DNA of 64,000 nucleotides from the NCBI RefSeq assembly GCF_029872055.1, contig NZ_JARXNQ010000001.1, positions 1 through 64,000 of the forward strand. Reading direction: 5' to 3'. The position numbers were made by a program, and so were the translations under genes. The notes under the pieces are model-generated. The model was not told where the DNA came from. It did not search any database and was given only the letters and a program-made list of their open reading frames with translations. The stretch is from Sulfurimonas sp. C5 (GTDB lineage: Bacteria > Campylobacterota > Campylobacteria > Campylobacterales > Sulfurimonadaceae). Below, one piece after another: positions 34,498 to 43,617 of the stretch (positions are counted from its first letter, which is position 1; the number at the start of each line of letters is the position of its first letter).

Positions 34498-36429
34498 TTA
34501 TTTTTCTGTTGATGGTGTATTTTCACCATGTGCTTCTACAATCATATGGTCAAGTAAATCAAATAGTTCATTTGATGCTACTTCCATTTTATCGAAGTTT
34601 TCTATGATTGTATCTTCATGTTCAATAAGCACTTGTTCAGGATTAGCCATATCAATATATTGAAGATTCGTATTTGCTTTATCATGAACAACAGCATGTG
34701 CAGACTCTGTTCTTTTGTAAGAAGATGTAGAGCTAAATCTTCTTTTACCTTCACCGCTATACCATTGTCCAAGATTACATTCTGTATGAGAAGTCGGTTT
34801 AAGTGCTTTTTGTAATGTCATTAATGAATTATATGCACGCGCTTTATAAAGAATATGGTCAATTTTAGCAAGTACGATAAAGATACTGTTTTCCATATGG
34901 TAAGACTGATCAACGATTTTTGAAGAGTTAGAACTTAATTCAATTAATGTATCTTCAAACTGTTCTATTTTTTCTGTTGATTCATCAACAGTTGTTTTCA
35001 TAGCTTCAGAACTTTCTTGAATTTCGTTCATACCTTGTTGTAGAGACTTGATAGAAACAGAAATTTCACTTGTTGCTTTATGTGTGCGTTCTGCAAGTTT
35101 TCTTACTTCATCAGCAACAACTGCAAATCCACGACCGTGTTCACCTGCACGTGCAGCTTCAATAGCAGCATTAAGAGCTAAAAGGTTAGTTTGATCAGCA
35201 ATATCAGTAATTAGGTCGATAACTGTTGTAATACTGCTTGTTTGTGAAGCTAGTTCTTCAATACTGCCATTATTAGCTGTTACTTGTTGGTGAAGTGTAT
35301 GGAGTTCACTTACCACTGAAGTGATATTGTCACGAGAATCATTTGCCAAGTCAGATGCAAACTTAGTAGAAGACGTTACAGCTTTTAAGTTCTCAATATT
35401 CGTTTTAAGATTTGTTTGAATAAGGCTTAGAGATTCAGTAACATTTGTACTCTTAACACTTAGTTTGGAATTGAATGCATCACGTTTAACTTTTTGACTT
35501 TGTTTTTTCATAAAATCAAGGCTTTGTGCAACACTATCGATAGCTAAAACAAATTCACCTTTAAGACCTTCAGAAGAGATGGCTTTTGAAAAGTCACCTT
35601 TAGAAGCATTTGTAATAGTTGTGTTGATTTCACTAATGAGTTTTTCTACATGCTCTAGAAGTTCTGACAGGTGGCTGCCCATAATACCAAGCTCTGTTGT
35701 ATGGTTAGTTTCAATGTTCGATTTATTTGTAAAGTTACCGTTTGCAGCATCCGTAATTAATTCTGTAAAGTTTTGGATACCGCCAGTAATAGATTTTCTA
35801 ATAATCCATGCTGCAATAAGTACAATAATACCTACGATGACACCTGACACCAGTACAAAATATTTATAAAAAGATATTTTAGTTTGCATATCTTGTGAAT
35901 CTTGATCAAGTTGTGTTTTCTTTAACTGTACAAGTTCTTTAAAATATTTTCTTGATTCTTCTGCATAAGGAGTCAATTCTTTTCTATATTTTGCATAAAT
36001 TTCTGCTTTAGAGTTTTCGATCTCGTCAGGTGTTAACGAAGATACCATTTTATATGCATTATTGAGGAAAAGAAGTGTTGAATCTTTAGCTTTTACAGAA
36101 AGTTCGTATGAAGAGTCACCTTCTAGAAGTGCATCTAGCTTTTCAAAGTCACTTTTGATTGTTTTTATTGTATTTCTTAGTCTTTCAAGATCTTTTTCAC
36201 GATCACCGCCTAACATCACAGCTCTATCTGTTCTGCTAACGTAATTCATGTTTTTTTCGATTGCCAATGTCAGTAAGCCAGCTTGTAAAGAGCTTTCATG
36301 AAGTTTTTCATAATCGCTGTCCAGATCGCTCATTGCAAAAAATACAAAAATAGTTGCTGCCAAAATTGCAAATGTAGCGATTGATATGAGGTAGTTCATC
36401 TTTTGTTTGATACTTAAACCGTTGAACAT
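34498..36429 (-). CDS. Methyl-accepting chemotaxis protein with C-terminal CZB domain
   Basis: About 643 residues: two membrane helices (about 11-32 and 190-212) enclosing a four-helix periplasmic ligand domain, HAMP-like linkers, the MCP signalling domain with the conserved tip [20 protein letters not shown], and a CZB zinc-binding domain ([21 protein letters not shown]). CZB domains in other bacteria respond to zinc or hypochlorous acid through the Cys ligand. ATG 36429 has GGTGGA 7 bases upstream; ATG 36435 would be too close to it. It probably steers the flagellar motor through CheA/CheW. Confidence 0.9.
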   Translation of the reverse strand: MFNGLSIKQKMNYLISIATFAILAATIFVFFAMSDLDSDYEKLHESSLQAGLLTLAIEKNMNYVSRTDRAVMLGGDREKDLERLRNTIKTIKSDFEKLDALLEGDSSYELSVKAKDSTLLFLNNAYKMVSSLTPDEIENSKAEIYAKYRKELTPYAEESRKYFKELVQLKKTQLDQDSQDMQTKISFYKYFVLVSGVIVGIIVLIAAWIIRKSITGGIQNFTELITDAANGNFTNKSNIETNHTTELGIMGSHLSELLEHVEKLISEINTTITNASKGDFSKAISSEGLKGEFVLAIDSVAQSLDFMKKQSQKVKRDAFNSKLSVKSTNVTESLSLIQTNLKTNIENLKAVTSSTKFASDLANDSRDNITSVVSELHTLHQQVTANNGSIEELASQTSSITTVIDLITDIADQTNLLALNAAIEAARAGEHGRGFAVVADEVRKLAERTHKATSEISVSIKSLQQGMNEIQESSEAMKTTVDESTEKIEQFEDTLIELSSNSSKIVDQSYHMENSIFIVLAKIDHILYKARAYNSLMTLQKALKPTSHTECNLGQWYSGEGKRRFSSTSSYKRTESAHAVVHDKANTNLQYIDMANPEQVLIEHEDTIIENFDKMEVASNELFDLLDHMIVEAHGENTPSTEK

Positions 36430-36530
36430 ATACATTCCACCTTTTTTCCGTTGTTTATTGCTATTCTAACACACTCAGCTGAATTATTTGTTTAAAAGAA
36501 AAAAAATTTTAAAAAAAATATCTTTTGTGA

Positions 36531-36536
36531 TACAAT
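36531..36536 (+). promoter_or_regulatory. Probable -10 element of gdhA
   Basis: TACAAT preceded by TGTGA, 51 bases upstream of the gdhA ATG, in an A/T-rich divergent interval. Confidence 0.4.
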
Positions 36537-36586
36537 TGTTGATATAAAAAATAATTATTAACAATCTATAATTTAAGGTAATCAAT

Positions 36587-37942
36587 ATGAGCTTCGTGGA
36601 AGCAGAAATTAAAAAATTTGAAAGTTCAAACGGGTCAGGGACAAATCTCTTTTATCAAGCTTTAGAAGAAGTGATATACTCAATTGCTCCGCTGCTGGAG
36701 TCTGATCCAAAATATACGGAACATGCTATATTGGAGCGTTTAGTCGTTCCTGACAGAATGATAGAATTTAAAGTAACTTGGTTGGATGACAATAACAAGA
36801 TTCAAGTAAATACAGGGTATCGCGTACAGTTTAATAATGCTTTGGGACCTTATAAAGGTGGTTTACGTTTTCATCCAACCGTGAATGAAGGAATTTTGAA
36901 GTTTTTAGGATTTGAGCAGATTTTAAAAAATTCCCTCACTGGCTTACCTATAGGTGGTGCAAAAGGTGGAAGTGACTTTGATCCAAAAGGAAAAAGCGAT
37001 TTTGAGATCATGAAATTTTGTTCTGCATTCATGACGGAATTGCATAAATACATAGGCCCTAGAATGGATGTCCCTGCAGGGGATATCGGAGTGGGAAGTA
37101 AAGAGATCGGATACCTTTTTGGAGAGTATAAAAAGATTACTTCTACATATGAAGGTGTATTAACTGGAAAACCCTTTATATTTAGCGGTTCCTTAATGCG
37201 GCCGGAAGCAACTGGATACGGTGTTGTTTATTTTACAGAAACGATGCTGGATATAGAGAATAAAGAACCTCTGCAGGGGAAAGTATGTACTGTAAGCGGT
37301 GCGGGTAATGTAGCACTGCATGCTATAGAAAAGTTATATCAGGTTGGAGCTCTGCCTGTAAGTTGTTCAGATTCTCAAGGTACTATTCATGATCCTAGAG
37401 GAGTTAATTTAGATCTCTTAAAACAGCTTAAACTAGAGAAACGACAATCTTTGGAATTATATTTGGAAACACACCCCGAAGCAAAATATATACCTGTAGA
37501 AGAGTATCCTGAAGGTGGACATGCTGTTTGGGATATCCCTTGTTATGCTGCTTTTCCTTGTGCAACACAGAATGAGTTAACAGAGCTTGATGCACAAAAC
37601 TTGATTACTAACGGATGTGTCAGTGTCACCGAAGGAGCAAACATGCCTTCTACTCCTGATGCTATCGAATTGCTTCAAACACATAATGTTTGTTTTGGAC
37701 CAGCAAAAGCAGCCAATGCAGGCGGCGTTGCTGTAAGTGAATTTGAAATGAGTCAAAATGCATCGATGAGTACATGGACATTTGAAGAGGTTGATGAAAA
37801 GCTCAAGTTGACAATGCAGAGAATTTGTAAAAGGGTAGCACTCACTGCAAAAGATTACGGTGTTGAAGGAAACTATGTGGATGGTGCAAATATTTCAGGG
37901 TTTAAGAAGGTTGCAGACGCAATGATTGCGGAGGGAATCTAA
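36587..37942 (+). CDS. gdhA: Glutamate dehydrogenase (NADP type, hexameric)
   Basis: 451 residues, the small bacterial class. It forms glutamate from 2-oxoglutarate and ammonium. Motifs: YKGGLRFHP, PIGGAKGGSDFDPKGKSD with the catalytic Lys, PAGDIGVG, and the Rossmann segment VSGAGNVALHA. The Ser after AGNV and the general pattern fit the NADP(H) biosynthetic enzyme. TAAGG precedes the ATG. It is monocistronic, with its own promoter and no gene directly after it. Confidence 0.95.
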   Translation: MSFVEAEIKKFESSNGSGTNLFYQALEEVIYSIAPLLESDPKYTEHAILERLVVPDRMIEFKVTWLDDNNKIQVNTGYRVQFNNALGPYKGGLRFHPTVNEGILKFLGFEQILKNSLTGLPIGGAKGGSDFDPKGKSDFEIMKFCSAFMTELHKYIGPRMDVPAGDIGVGSKEIGYLFGEYKKITSTYEGVLTGKPFIFSGSLMRPEATGYGVVYFTETMLDIENKEPLQGKVCTVSGAGNVALHAIEKLYQVGALPVSCSDSQGTIHDPRGVNLDLLKQLKLEKRQSLELYLETHPEAKYIPVEEYPEGGHAVWDIPCYAAFPCATQNELTELDAQNLITNGCVSVTEGANMPSTPDAIELLQTHNVCFGPAKAANAGGVAVSEFEMSQNASMSTWTFEEVDEKLKLTMQRICKRVALTAKDYGVEGNYVDGANISGFKKVADAMIAEGI

Positions 37943-37988
37943 GGCCGCTTCGAGTCAAGAAAAATAAATAATCTTTATTTTAGTATTT

Positions 37989-37994
37989 TATGAT
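37989..37994 (+). promoter_or_regulatory. Possible -10 element of the TorD-like operon
   Basis: TATGAT within TTTTATGATAAAAT, 40 bases before the ATG at 38035, in the 92-base gap after gdhA. Confidence 0.4.
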
Positions 37995-38034
37995 AAAATC
38001 ACCACTTTGAAAAATTACTAGCTAAAGAGAATCT

Positions 38035-38652
38035 ATGGAAGAAACACAAGCAAGGATAAATATATACGCTTTATTATCACGTATTTTATTACAAGAACTC
38101 GATTTAGAAACTTTAAAACTTATTAAAAAAGATGCAAATATTTTAGAGTTTTTTCCTGTTTTAAAAGAATGGGAACCTTTTAATACATTAGATGATAAAA
38201 CACTTTTAGAAGAGCACATTAATCCAGATTTTGTTAATCTATCGATCTTACACCTTATCCCGTATGAAACATTTTATACACGTGAAGATCAAATGGTAGA
38301 AACAGGAGGAGCAAATCCTGTAACTGATATGTATAGTGCTTATGACTTTATGGTTGATTTTGAAGCTGCACGTACAGTTTCATCTGATCATATCGGTGTT
38401 GAATTAGAATTTATGCACCACTTGGCAACAGCTGAATTAAAAGCACTTGAAGAAAATGACACAGAAGCGGTAAAAGAGCTGCAAACTGTGCAACATGAGT
38501 TTTTAAATAAACACTTAATTAAATGGGCACCAATGTACTTGATTAATATGAAGTATGAGTCAAGAACACCATTATATTATGAAACAGCAGATATGGCATT
38601 AGAATTTATTTTAAGTGATAATGAATATCTTACAAAAGAGATCGCTGCGTAG
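38035..38652 (+). CDS. TorD/DmsD-family molybdoenzyme chaperone
   Basis: 205-residue all-helical protein. The segment IPYETFYTREDQMVETG and the later GVELEFMHHLATAELKAL match the TorD-like Redox Enzyme Maturation Proteins, which bind the Tat signal peptide of molybdo- or tungstoenzymes and hold them for cofactor insertion. The next gene begins on the base after its stop. No molybdoenzyme gene lies in this window; in relatives such chaperones precede formate dehydrogenase genes, so that is the likely client (inference). Confidence 0.82.
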   Translation: MEETQARINIYALLSRILLQELDLETLKLIKKDANILEFFPVLKEWEPFNTLDDKTLLEEHINPDFVNLSILHLIPYETFYTREDQMVETGGANPVTDMYSAYDFMVDFEAARTVSSDHIGVELEFMHHLATAELKALEENDTEAVKELQTVQHEFLNKHLIKWAPMYLINMKYESRTPLYYETADMALEFILSDNEYLTKEIAA

Positions 38653-39753
38653 ATGCTTACATTAAATGCAGGATTATGTGTTCGCTCACTCAGTGTTGAC
38701 AGTGGATGTAACAAATGTGAAGTTGTTTGCCCCACTAATGCTATAGTGATTAAAGAAGGCAACCCTTTACCTGCAATAAATTTTTCTGAATGTGTAAGTT
38801 GTGGCGCTTGCGGGGGAATATGTCCAAGTGAAGCATTGACACTTGAAGAATTTTCACTGACTGATTTCTTTTTTAATTTTGTACAAGAGAAAGAGATACT
38901 TTTATCTTGTAGAAAAAATATTCCATGTATAGCGGCACTCAGTGTTGAACATATTATCTCAATGGCAGTTCTGAAAAAAGAGCTTGTTTTTGATATGGGA
39001 CATTGTTCAGAGTGTGAAATCGCTTCTACATGTAAAGCACAGATCGAAGCAAATTTCGAAGAAGCAACATATATTTTAGAAGCAATGGAGAGTGATGCCG
39101 TTATCTCTATGCAAGATGTAAAATATGAAAATGATGAAATTAACACTAAAGATCGTAGAGAGTTTTTAAATTCACTTAATTTGAAGACAGTGGCAAAAGC
39201 AAGAAAATCTTTTGAAGATGAAGTGCAAAAAGCTACAGATGAATTGGTTGAACATAGCCTGCAAAAAACAGATATAGCATTGTTAAAGAAAAAGATTATT
39301 CCAGATAAAAGAAAAATCTTTTTTACTGCTATAAAAAGGCTTGAAAAACCTTCTCAGTTTCATATAATTGATGCAACAGAAGTAAGCTTTACATCGCAAA
39401 AGCTAATGGATGAAGAGAGTTGTACGGCATGCCAAATGTGTTATAGAGTTTGTCCAACGGGAGCGCTTAGTTCCGATGTAAAAAACTCTAAGATAGATTT
39501 TGATCCGTTTTTATGTATAAAGTGTCATATCTGTCACGATGTATGTGTACCGGATGCGATTACTCTGTCCAGTTCATATAAAGTAAAAGAATTTTTTGAA
39601 CCGGAAGTGGTGAATTTAATCAGTTTCAATGTTAAAAGATGTAATGAATGTAACGTGATTTTTAGTACGACAGGTAATGAAAAGCTTTGTTACAGATGTA
39701 AATGTGAAGAGGAAGAAGCCCGAGAATTATGGGGCATTTCAGAGGATATGTAA
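38653..39753 (+). CDS. Multi-cluster 4Fe-4S ferredoxin protein
   Basis: 366 residues. Cys motifs in order: CNKCEVVCP, CVSCGACGGICP, CSECEIASTC, CTACQMCYRVCP, CIKCHICHDVCVP, then a CNEC...CYRC pair that looks like a zinc ribbon. That predicts four or more 4Fe-4S clusters. A DRREFLNSL segment in the middle (near residue 168) resembles a twin-arginine motif but is internal. It is probably a cytoplasmic electron carrier or maturation factor acting with the TorD-like chaperone; no signal peptide is seen. The next gene follows directly. Confidence 0.82.
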   Translation: MLTLNAGLCVRSLSVDSGCNKCEVVCPTNAIVIKEGNPLPAINFSECVSCGACGGICPSEALTLEEFSLTDFFFNFVQEKEILLSCRKNIPCIAALSVEHIISMAVLKKELVFDMGHCSECEIASTCKAQIEANFEEATYILEAMESDAVISMQDVKYENDEINTKDRREFLNSLNLKTVAKARKSFEDEVQKATDELVEHSLQKTDIALLKKKIIPDKRKIFFTAIKRLEKPSQFHIIDATEVSFTSQKLMDEESCTACQMCYRVCPTGALSSDVKNSKIDFDPFLCIKCHICHDVCVPDAITLSSSYKVKEFFEPEVVNLISFNVKRCNECNVIFSTTGNEKLCYRCKCEEEEARELWGISEDM

Positions 39754-39754
39754 A

Positions 39755-40510
39755 ATGATGAATAACGATAATAAGATCTCAACTCAAACAAAACTATTTG
39801 GTTATATAGGAGAACATGCCGGAGTCAGTCGTTTTTCTGCACTAATCAATAAGATGTTTAAAGAAAATAATGATGATGTTATGATGATTCCGATGAACAT
39901 CCGCGCGGATGATCTTTATTTTACAGTGAGCAACATGAAGAATTCTCACGTTAATGGAGCGGTGATTTCAAGTGAATACGTAACTGAAGTCGTAGAAATT
40001 TTAGATGATGCTTCATCATTGGTAAAAAGAAGTGGTATGTGCGATATCATTTACCGCGAAGAGAACTCTCTTAAAGGTGATATATTTTCTATCCGTGTAT
40101 TAACAGAACATCTAAAAGACCTTTACGCATCGAAGATTGCTATTATCGGGACAAATCATTATGCAAAAGCATTTTCTTTTTTAGCATGTGGATTTAACGT
40201 GAGCTACTTTAACGATAATTTAGAAGAACTTCTGGCTTTTACTGAAGAAGTTGAAATAAAAGATGCGGATTTAAACCGTATTGCACCGGATATGGAGATT
40301 GATTTTTCTAATTTTGACGCAGTACTTGATTTTTCAAATATGCAAGATCTTTCAAGTGCAGTAAAATTAGCAAAATACAATCTAGATATGAAAAACACAA
40401 AGCAGTTCTCAGCACTGAAAAAACGTTCTGAGGAACTTGGTACATCATATACAAGTTATGATGATCTACTAGAAAAATTAACAAAAAAAGCGTATAGTTT
40501 AATTAAGTAA
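39755..40510 (+). CDS. AroE-like (shikimate dehydrogenase fold) protein of unknown function
   Basis: About 251 residues from ATG 39755 (AGAGG 9 bases upstream). The start KLFGYIGEHAGVSRFSALIN resembles the AroE substrate domain, and KIAIIGTNHYAKAFSFLACG resembles its Rossmann domain. The catalytic Lys region (normally NVTxPxK) reads GAVISSEYV and the NTD motif is not kept, so shikimate dehydrogenase activity is unlikely. Its place after the TorD-like chaperone and polyferredoxin suggests a role in enzyme maturation. The fold call is moderate; catalysis is unknown. Confidence 0.6.
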   Translation: MMNNDNKISTQTKLFGYIGEHAGVSRFSALINKMFKENNDDVMMIPMNIRADDLYFTVSNMKNSHVNGAVISSEYVTEVVEILDDASSLVKRSGMCDIIYREENSLKGDIFSIRVLTEHLKDLYASKIAIIGTNHYAKAFSFLACGFNVSYFNDNLEELLAFTEEVEIKDADLNRIAPDMEIDFSNFDAVLDFSNMQDLSSAVKLAKYNLDMKNTKQFSALKKRSEELGTSYTSYDDLLEKLTKKAYSLIK

Positions 40511-40520
40511 AGGAAAAAAT

Positions 40521-41027
40521 ATGAATCATGAAGATTTAGCTGATTTAAGAGCAGAGTTTGATAAATTTGTACAAGATAAATGTTCATTACAACCTGATGA
40601 AAATGTTGTACAAAATCCTGATATCGGAGATAAAGAAGATGAAGAACCGGTACCACAGTTTGTTGATGCTTTAACATCAAAACTTTTAGCACCGGCAATT
40701 AGCGGTGTATACCTTTCGCGTTTGGATATCAAAAGAATTGCGGAAGGTATAGATGAATCGTTACCTATTAAAGAACGTCTAAAAATGATTAGAGCACTTT
40801 TCAGACATACTAATTCGAAAGATTTTTTACGTACAGCATTTGATGAGATCAATAAACACATCAATGGACGTATTGTTATTTATACACAATTAGGTGAAGC
40901 ATTCCCTGCATCAAAATCTGTATTTGATGAGAATATTGAAAAAGCGAAAAAAACGCAAAAGATGTTTGAACAAATTGTAGAAGATTTTGAAGAGATCGAA
41001 CCGACTGATGATCCGTTGTTAATCTGA
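40521..41027 (+). CDS. Hypothetical acidic protein, 168 residues
   Basis: A soluble, strongly acidic protein (DIGDKEDEEPVPQF; EDFEEIEPTDDPLLI at the end) with no Cys-rich or membrane region apart from one Cys near residue 21. The middle (LAPAISGVYLSRLDIKRIAEGI to LFRHTNSKDF) is helical and basic. It is the last gene of the TorD-like operon, 10 bases after the AroE-like gene, with AAAGGA upstream. I do not recognise the family. Confidence 0.65.
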   Translation: MNHEDLADLRAEFDKFVQDKCSLQPDENVVQNPDIGDKEDEEPVPQFVDALTSKLLAPAISGVYLSRLDIKRIAEGIDESLPIKERLKMIRALFRHTNSKDFLRTAFDEINKHINGRIVIYTQLGEAFPASKSVFDENIEKAKKTQKMFEQIVEDFEEIEPTDDPLLI

Positions 41028-41040
41028 AAATAAAGAAGCG

Positions 41041-41058
41041 AACTCTTAAAAAAGAGTT
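41041..41058. terminator. Bidirectional terminator, TorD-like operon versus pgpA operon
   Basis: Perfect 7-base arms AACTCTT and AAGAGTT with an AAAA loop, covering the pgpA stop codon and 14 bases after the stop of the acidic protein gene. T-rich sequence follows on both strands. Confidence 0.5.
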
Positions 41059-41552
41059 GCTGCTTTTAACCAGCCTTGCCAAAGCAGGGCAGAACTGATT
41101 CCTGCTGCAAATCCTGCAATAATATCATCACCCATTACTCCGATACCACCTTTGGCTTCTCTATCGATTCTACCTATTATTGAAGGTTTTGTAATATCAA
41201 AATATCTAAAGAGTACAAAAGATAATAATGACTGGACTAAAAAGCCGTTATCAAGTGTCAGTACCTGATCAAAACTTATTTGCATTGCTGGTGCTACACT
41301 AAGGGCAAACCACATCCCTGCGAGTTCATCTATAACTATTTGTTGGTTGTCATGAATGCCTGAAGCTGTTTCATAGTTATTGATAGCTTTGATCGCAATA
41401 ACTGAAATTAAAAGTGTTGCTAGAAATAGAGTACCGGCACCGAAATATATAAGTATTAACATTCCAAGAGGAAGAGAAACTAAAGTTCCCATTGTTCCTG
41501 GTGCTTTTGGTGAAAGACCACTATAGCCTAGTGTTAAAAAAAACCAATTCAT
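41046..41552 (-). CDS. pgpA: Phosphatidylglycerophosphatase A
   Basis: 168-residue membrane phosphatase that makes phosphatidylglycerol from its 3-phosphate. Family features: GLSPKAPGTMGTL near the N-terminus, HDNQQIVIDELAGMW with the acidic catalytic residues, and DIIAGFAAG near the end, with about four hydrophobic helices. It is the last gene of a minus-strand set with the ATP-sulfurylase-like, HP1021-like and ispDF genes, 8 bases after the previous one. I remember the same neighbours in Campylobacter jejuni. Confidence 0.93.
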   Translation of the reverse strand: MNWFFLTLGYSGLSPKAPGTMGTLVSLPLGMLILIYFGAGTLFLATLLISVIAIKAINNYETASGIHDNQQIVIDELAGMWFALSVAPAMQISFDQVLTLDNGFLVQSLLSFVLFRYFDITKPSIIGRIDREAKGGIGVMGDDIIAGFAAGISSALLWQGWLKAATLF

Positions 41553-41560
41553 TAAATTCC

Positions 41561-42751
41561 TTATGTCAGCGATGTTGTTTGGTAAAGTTTCATCAGTTCA
41601 AGATAAAAATCTTTTTCCGTATGCTCTTCAAGTAGACCCGTTACCGGGAAAGTATCATAATAGAGCTTTTCAAGATTTTTAAATCTGTTTGGAAATATCT
41701 TTGATAATACAAAAGATGAAATCTCTTTTCTGATTAGTACTGCTGGTGGGAGTAAACCGTACTCAAGAATTTCTAAAATAGAATCTGCATGGTAAGAGAT
41801 CTGATGATGTTGCCCGTGTGGACATGTGTTTTTACTTACAAGCGTTCTACATTGATCGCAGTATACATATTCACTTGCAACTGTAATCTCAATATCAATA
41901 CCAGTTACCCTGTCAATGATAGACTTATTGGAATTACAATCATAAAACATACCAAGCCCTGCATGATTACGTCCAATTGTCAGCCTGTTACAACCATAAT
42001 TTTTGGCAACAATGGCATCAATAATGATCTCATTATATCCTGCAAAAATATAGCTGTTTTCAAGTGGAACTATAAGCACTTTATTTTTAGGTAAATAGTT
42101 ATTGATAAAATATTCCAGAGCTTCTTTTCTGATATCAAAACTAAGATTTGCATTATCATACGGTTTAAGAAGAAAAATAACTAAAAGATCAGTACTTTCC
42201 AGTGTTTGTCTAATTAACTTTTCATGAGCACGGTGTAGAGGATTCGCACCCATCACGAGAGATGTTACATGTTTTGCTTCTAAAATCTCTTTTGCATTTT
42301 GGATAGCTACTTTCGATTCATTTGGCTTTGGATGTAAAAGTTCATATTCCCCTGAAAGTGCCCATTTTCCAAGTCTTTTGATTGTAGTCATTACACCGGG
42401 ATGTGTTAGGTCATCTGTCCCGTATATTTGTTTGACTCTCTCTTTGGGATCGATTTCAAAAACTTCATCTACTACCATCGTTGCATATTCTACACCGTCA
42501 CAAATGATCGAGATCTCTTCACCTGGAGTTAAAGATGTAATAACCTCTTCATTCTTTTTACCTGAAGGTGCTAAAATGAAAGGGAAAGGAAATGTTTTAC
42601 CATCAATCAAGCCCGTTTTTAAAACGTCCTCAGCCTCTTTTTTATTCATTAATTTAGTTACAGGTAACAATAACCCGTCTTTGACAAGCTCTAAAGCAGA
42701 AGCAGCCTCTTTATCAATATATAAAGTTTTATTTTTTCTTGATGATGTCAT
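41561..42751 (-). CDS. ATP-sulfurylase-like protein with altered active site
   Basis: 396 residues with the PUA-like and nucleotidyltransferase domains of sulfate adenylyltransferase: KRLGKWALSGEYEL, NPLHRAHE, NYGCNRLTIGRNHAG, and a zinc-type CDQC...CPHGQHH (298-315). Key sulfate-site residues are changed: the usual QTRNPxH reads MGANPLH (167-173), so Gln and Arg are missing; GRDHAG reads GRNHAG (260-265); and the SGTxxR segment reads YHADSI. The ATP-handling HxxH remains. It may adenylylate another compound or bind nucleotide. No other sulfate-assimilation gene is nearby. It overlaps the regulator gene by 23 bases. Confidence 0.7.
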   Translation of the reverse strand: MTSSRKNKTLYIDKEAASALELVKDGLLLPVTKLMNKKEAEDVLKTGLIDGKTFPFPFILAPSGKKNEEVITSLTPGEEISIICDGVEYATMVVDEVFEIDPKERVKQIYGTDDLTHPGVMTTIKRLGKWALSGEYELLHPKPNESKVAIQNAKEILEAKHVTSLVMGANPLHRAHEKLIRQTLESTDLLVIFLLKPYDNANLSFDIRKEALEYFINNYLPKNKVLIVPLENSYIFAGYNEIIIDAIVAKNYGCNRLTIGRNHAGLGMFYDCNSNKSIIDRVTGIDIEITVASEYVYCDQCRTLVSKNTCPHGQHHQISYHADSILEILEYGLLPPAVLIRKEISSFVLSKIFPNRFKNLEKLYYDTFPVTGLLEEHTEKDFYLELMKLYQTTSLT

Positions 42752-43616
42752 ATTTCTTTCGCTTCTCCCACAAGCTTTTACGACTAATACCTAGTTTTTT
42801 TGATAATTCCGTGTCAGGGTATTTATCTTGATAATTTAAAACTATATATTTTACATAGTCCTCGATAGGTAATATTTCATTTTTATCAAAAACATTACTA
42901 TCACTTTTTATCTCAATAACCCTGTGTACCACTTCATCAATTTTGTCTGTTGAAGATATAATCGCTTTCTTATCGGCTATCAGTTCACAAAAAGCTTTTT
43001 TATCTGTTTTTTTAAGTGCTTGATAGTCTATTAAATAGATTATACTGTTTTGTGGCAGATTTTCTATCTCTGTCAGTGCTTTTGGATCACTAAGTGTTAC
43101 AAAATGTATAGGTAGATTTTGTACTTTTGCATATTCAAATGCAAAAGCATCCGCATATTTTTGAAAATTGGAAGATATAAAGAGTGGTAGTTCAACATTT
43201 TCTAAAGAGATTTCATTCTTGACGTTTGCAAAAGTGTAGTCAAGATATTTTTCATAAGCGAGGTTACGCTTTTTTAGTCTTTCATAATCTTGATAATGAT
43301 CTATTTTTCTGATAAGCTCTTCGATCATAAAAGGTTTTAATATATAATCTTTTGCACCTGCACTAAGAGGTTTTGAAACAGTATCATTACTGATATACGA
43401 TACCATTAAAATAACGATAGAATTTTTAAACGTTTCAATAACTGGATTGAAATCTTGACCGTTGATATTTGTAGATAAGAGTACTACATCATAGTTGTTA
43501 CCACGGATTGCATCTTTTGTAGATGTACACATTTCACATACGTGACCAAGTTCACCAAGCTTTGTCGCAATACTTTGCGCTAAATATACTTCATTTTCAA
43601 TAATTAATATCTTCAA
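42729..43616 (-). CDS. HP1021-type atypical orphan response regulator
   Basis: 295 residues. Receiver-like domain (about 1-115) in which the phospho-acceptor Asp is Ser48 (DVVLLSTN) and the acidic pocket is IIENE; KPF is kept. A middle domain (about 140-215) of unknown fold precedes a C-terminal Fis-like helix-turn-helix (TELSKKLGISRKSLWEKRKKY). Length and layout fit the H. pylori HP1021 / C. jejuni Cj1608 family, which acts without phosphorylation, regulates many genes including redox and metabolic ones, and binds at the chromosome origin. It sits directly after ispDF, as in those species. Confidence 0.82.
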   Translation of the reverse strand: MKILIIENEVYLAQSIATKLGELGHVCEMCTSTKDAIRGNNYDVVLLSTNINGQDFNPVIETFKNSIVILMVSYISNDTVSKPLSAGAKDYILKPFMIEELIRKIDHYQDYERLKKRNLAYEKYLDYTFANVKNEISLENVELPLFISSNFQKYADAFAFEYAKVQNLPIHFVTLSDPKALTEIENLPQNSIIYLIDYQALKKTDKKAFCELIADKKAIISSTDKIDEVVHRVIEIKSDSNVFDKNEILPIEDYVKYIVLNYQDKYPDTELSKKLGISRKSLWEKRKKYDIIKKK

Positions 43617-43617
43617 T

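Noticed and set aside
39677-39754. Upstream in-frame extension of the AroE-like gene
   Set aside because: It would overlap the end of the ferredoxin gene by 77 bases with no ribosome site; ATG 39755 has AGAGG at good spacing.
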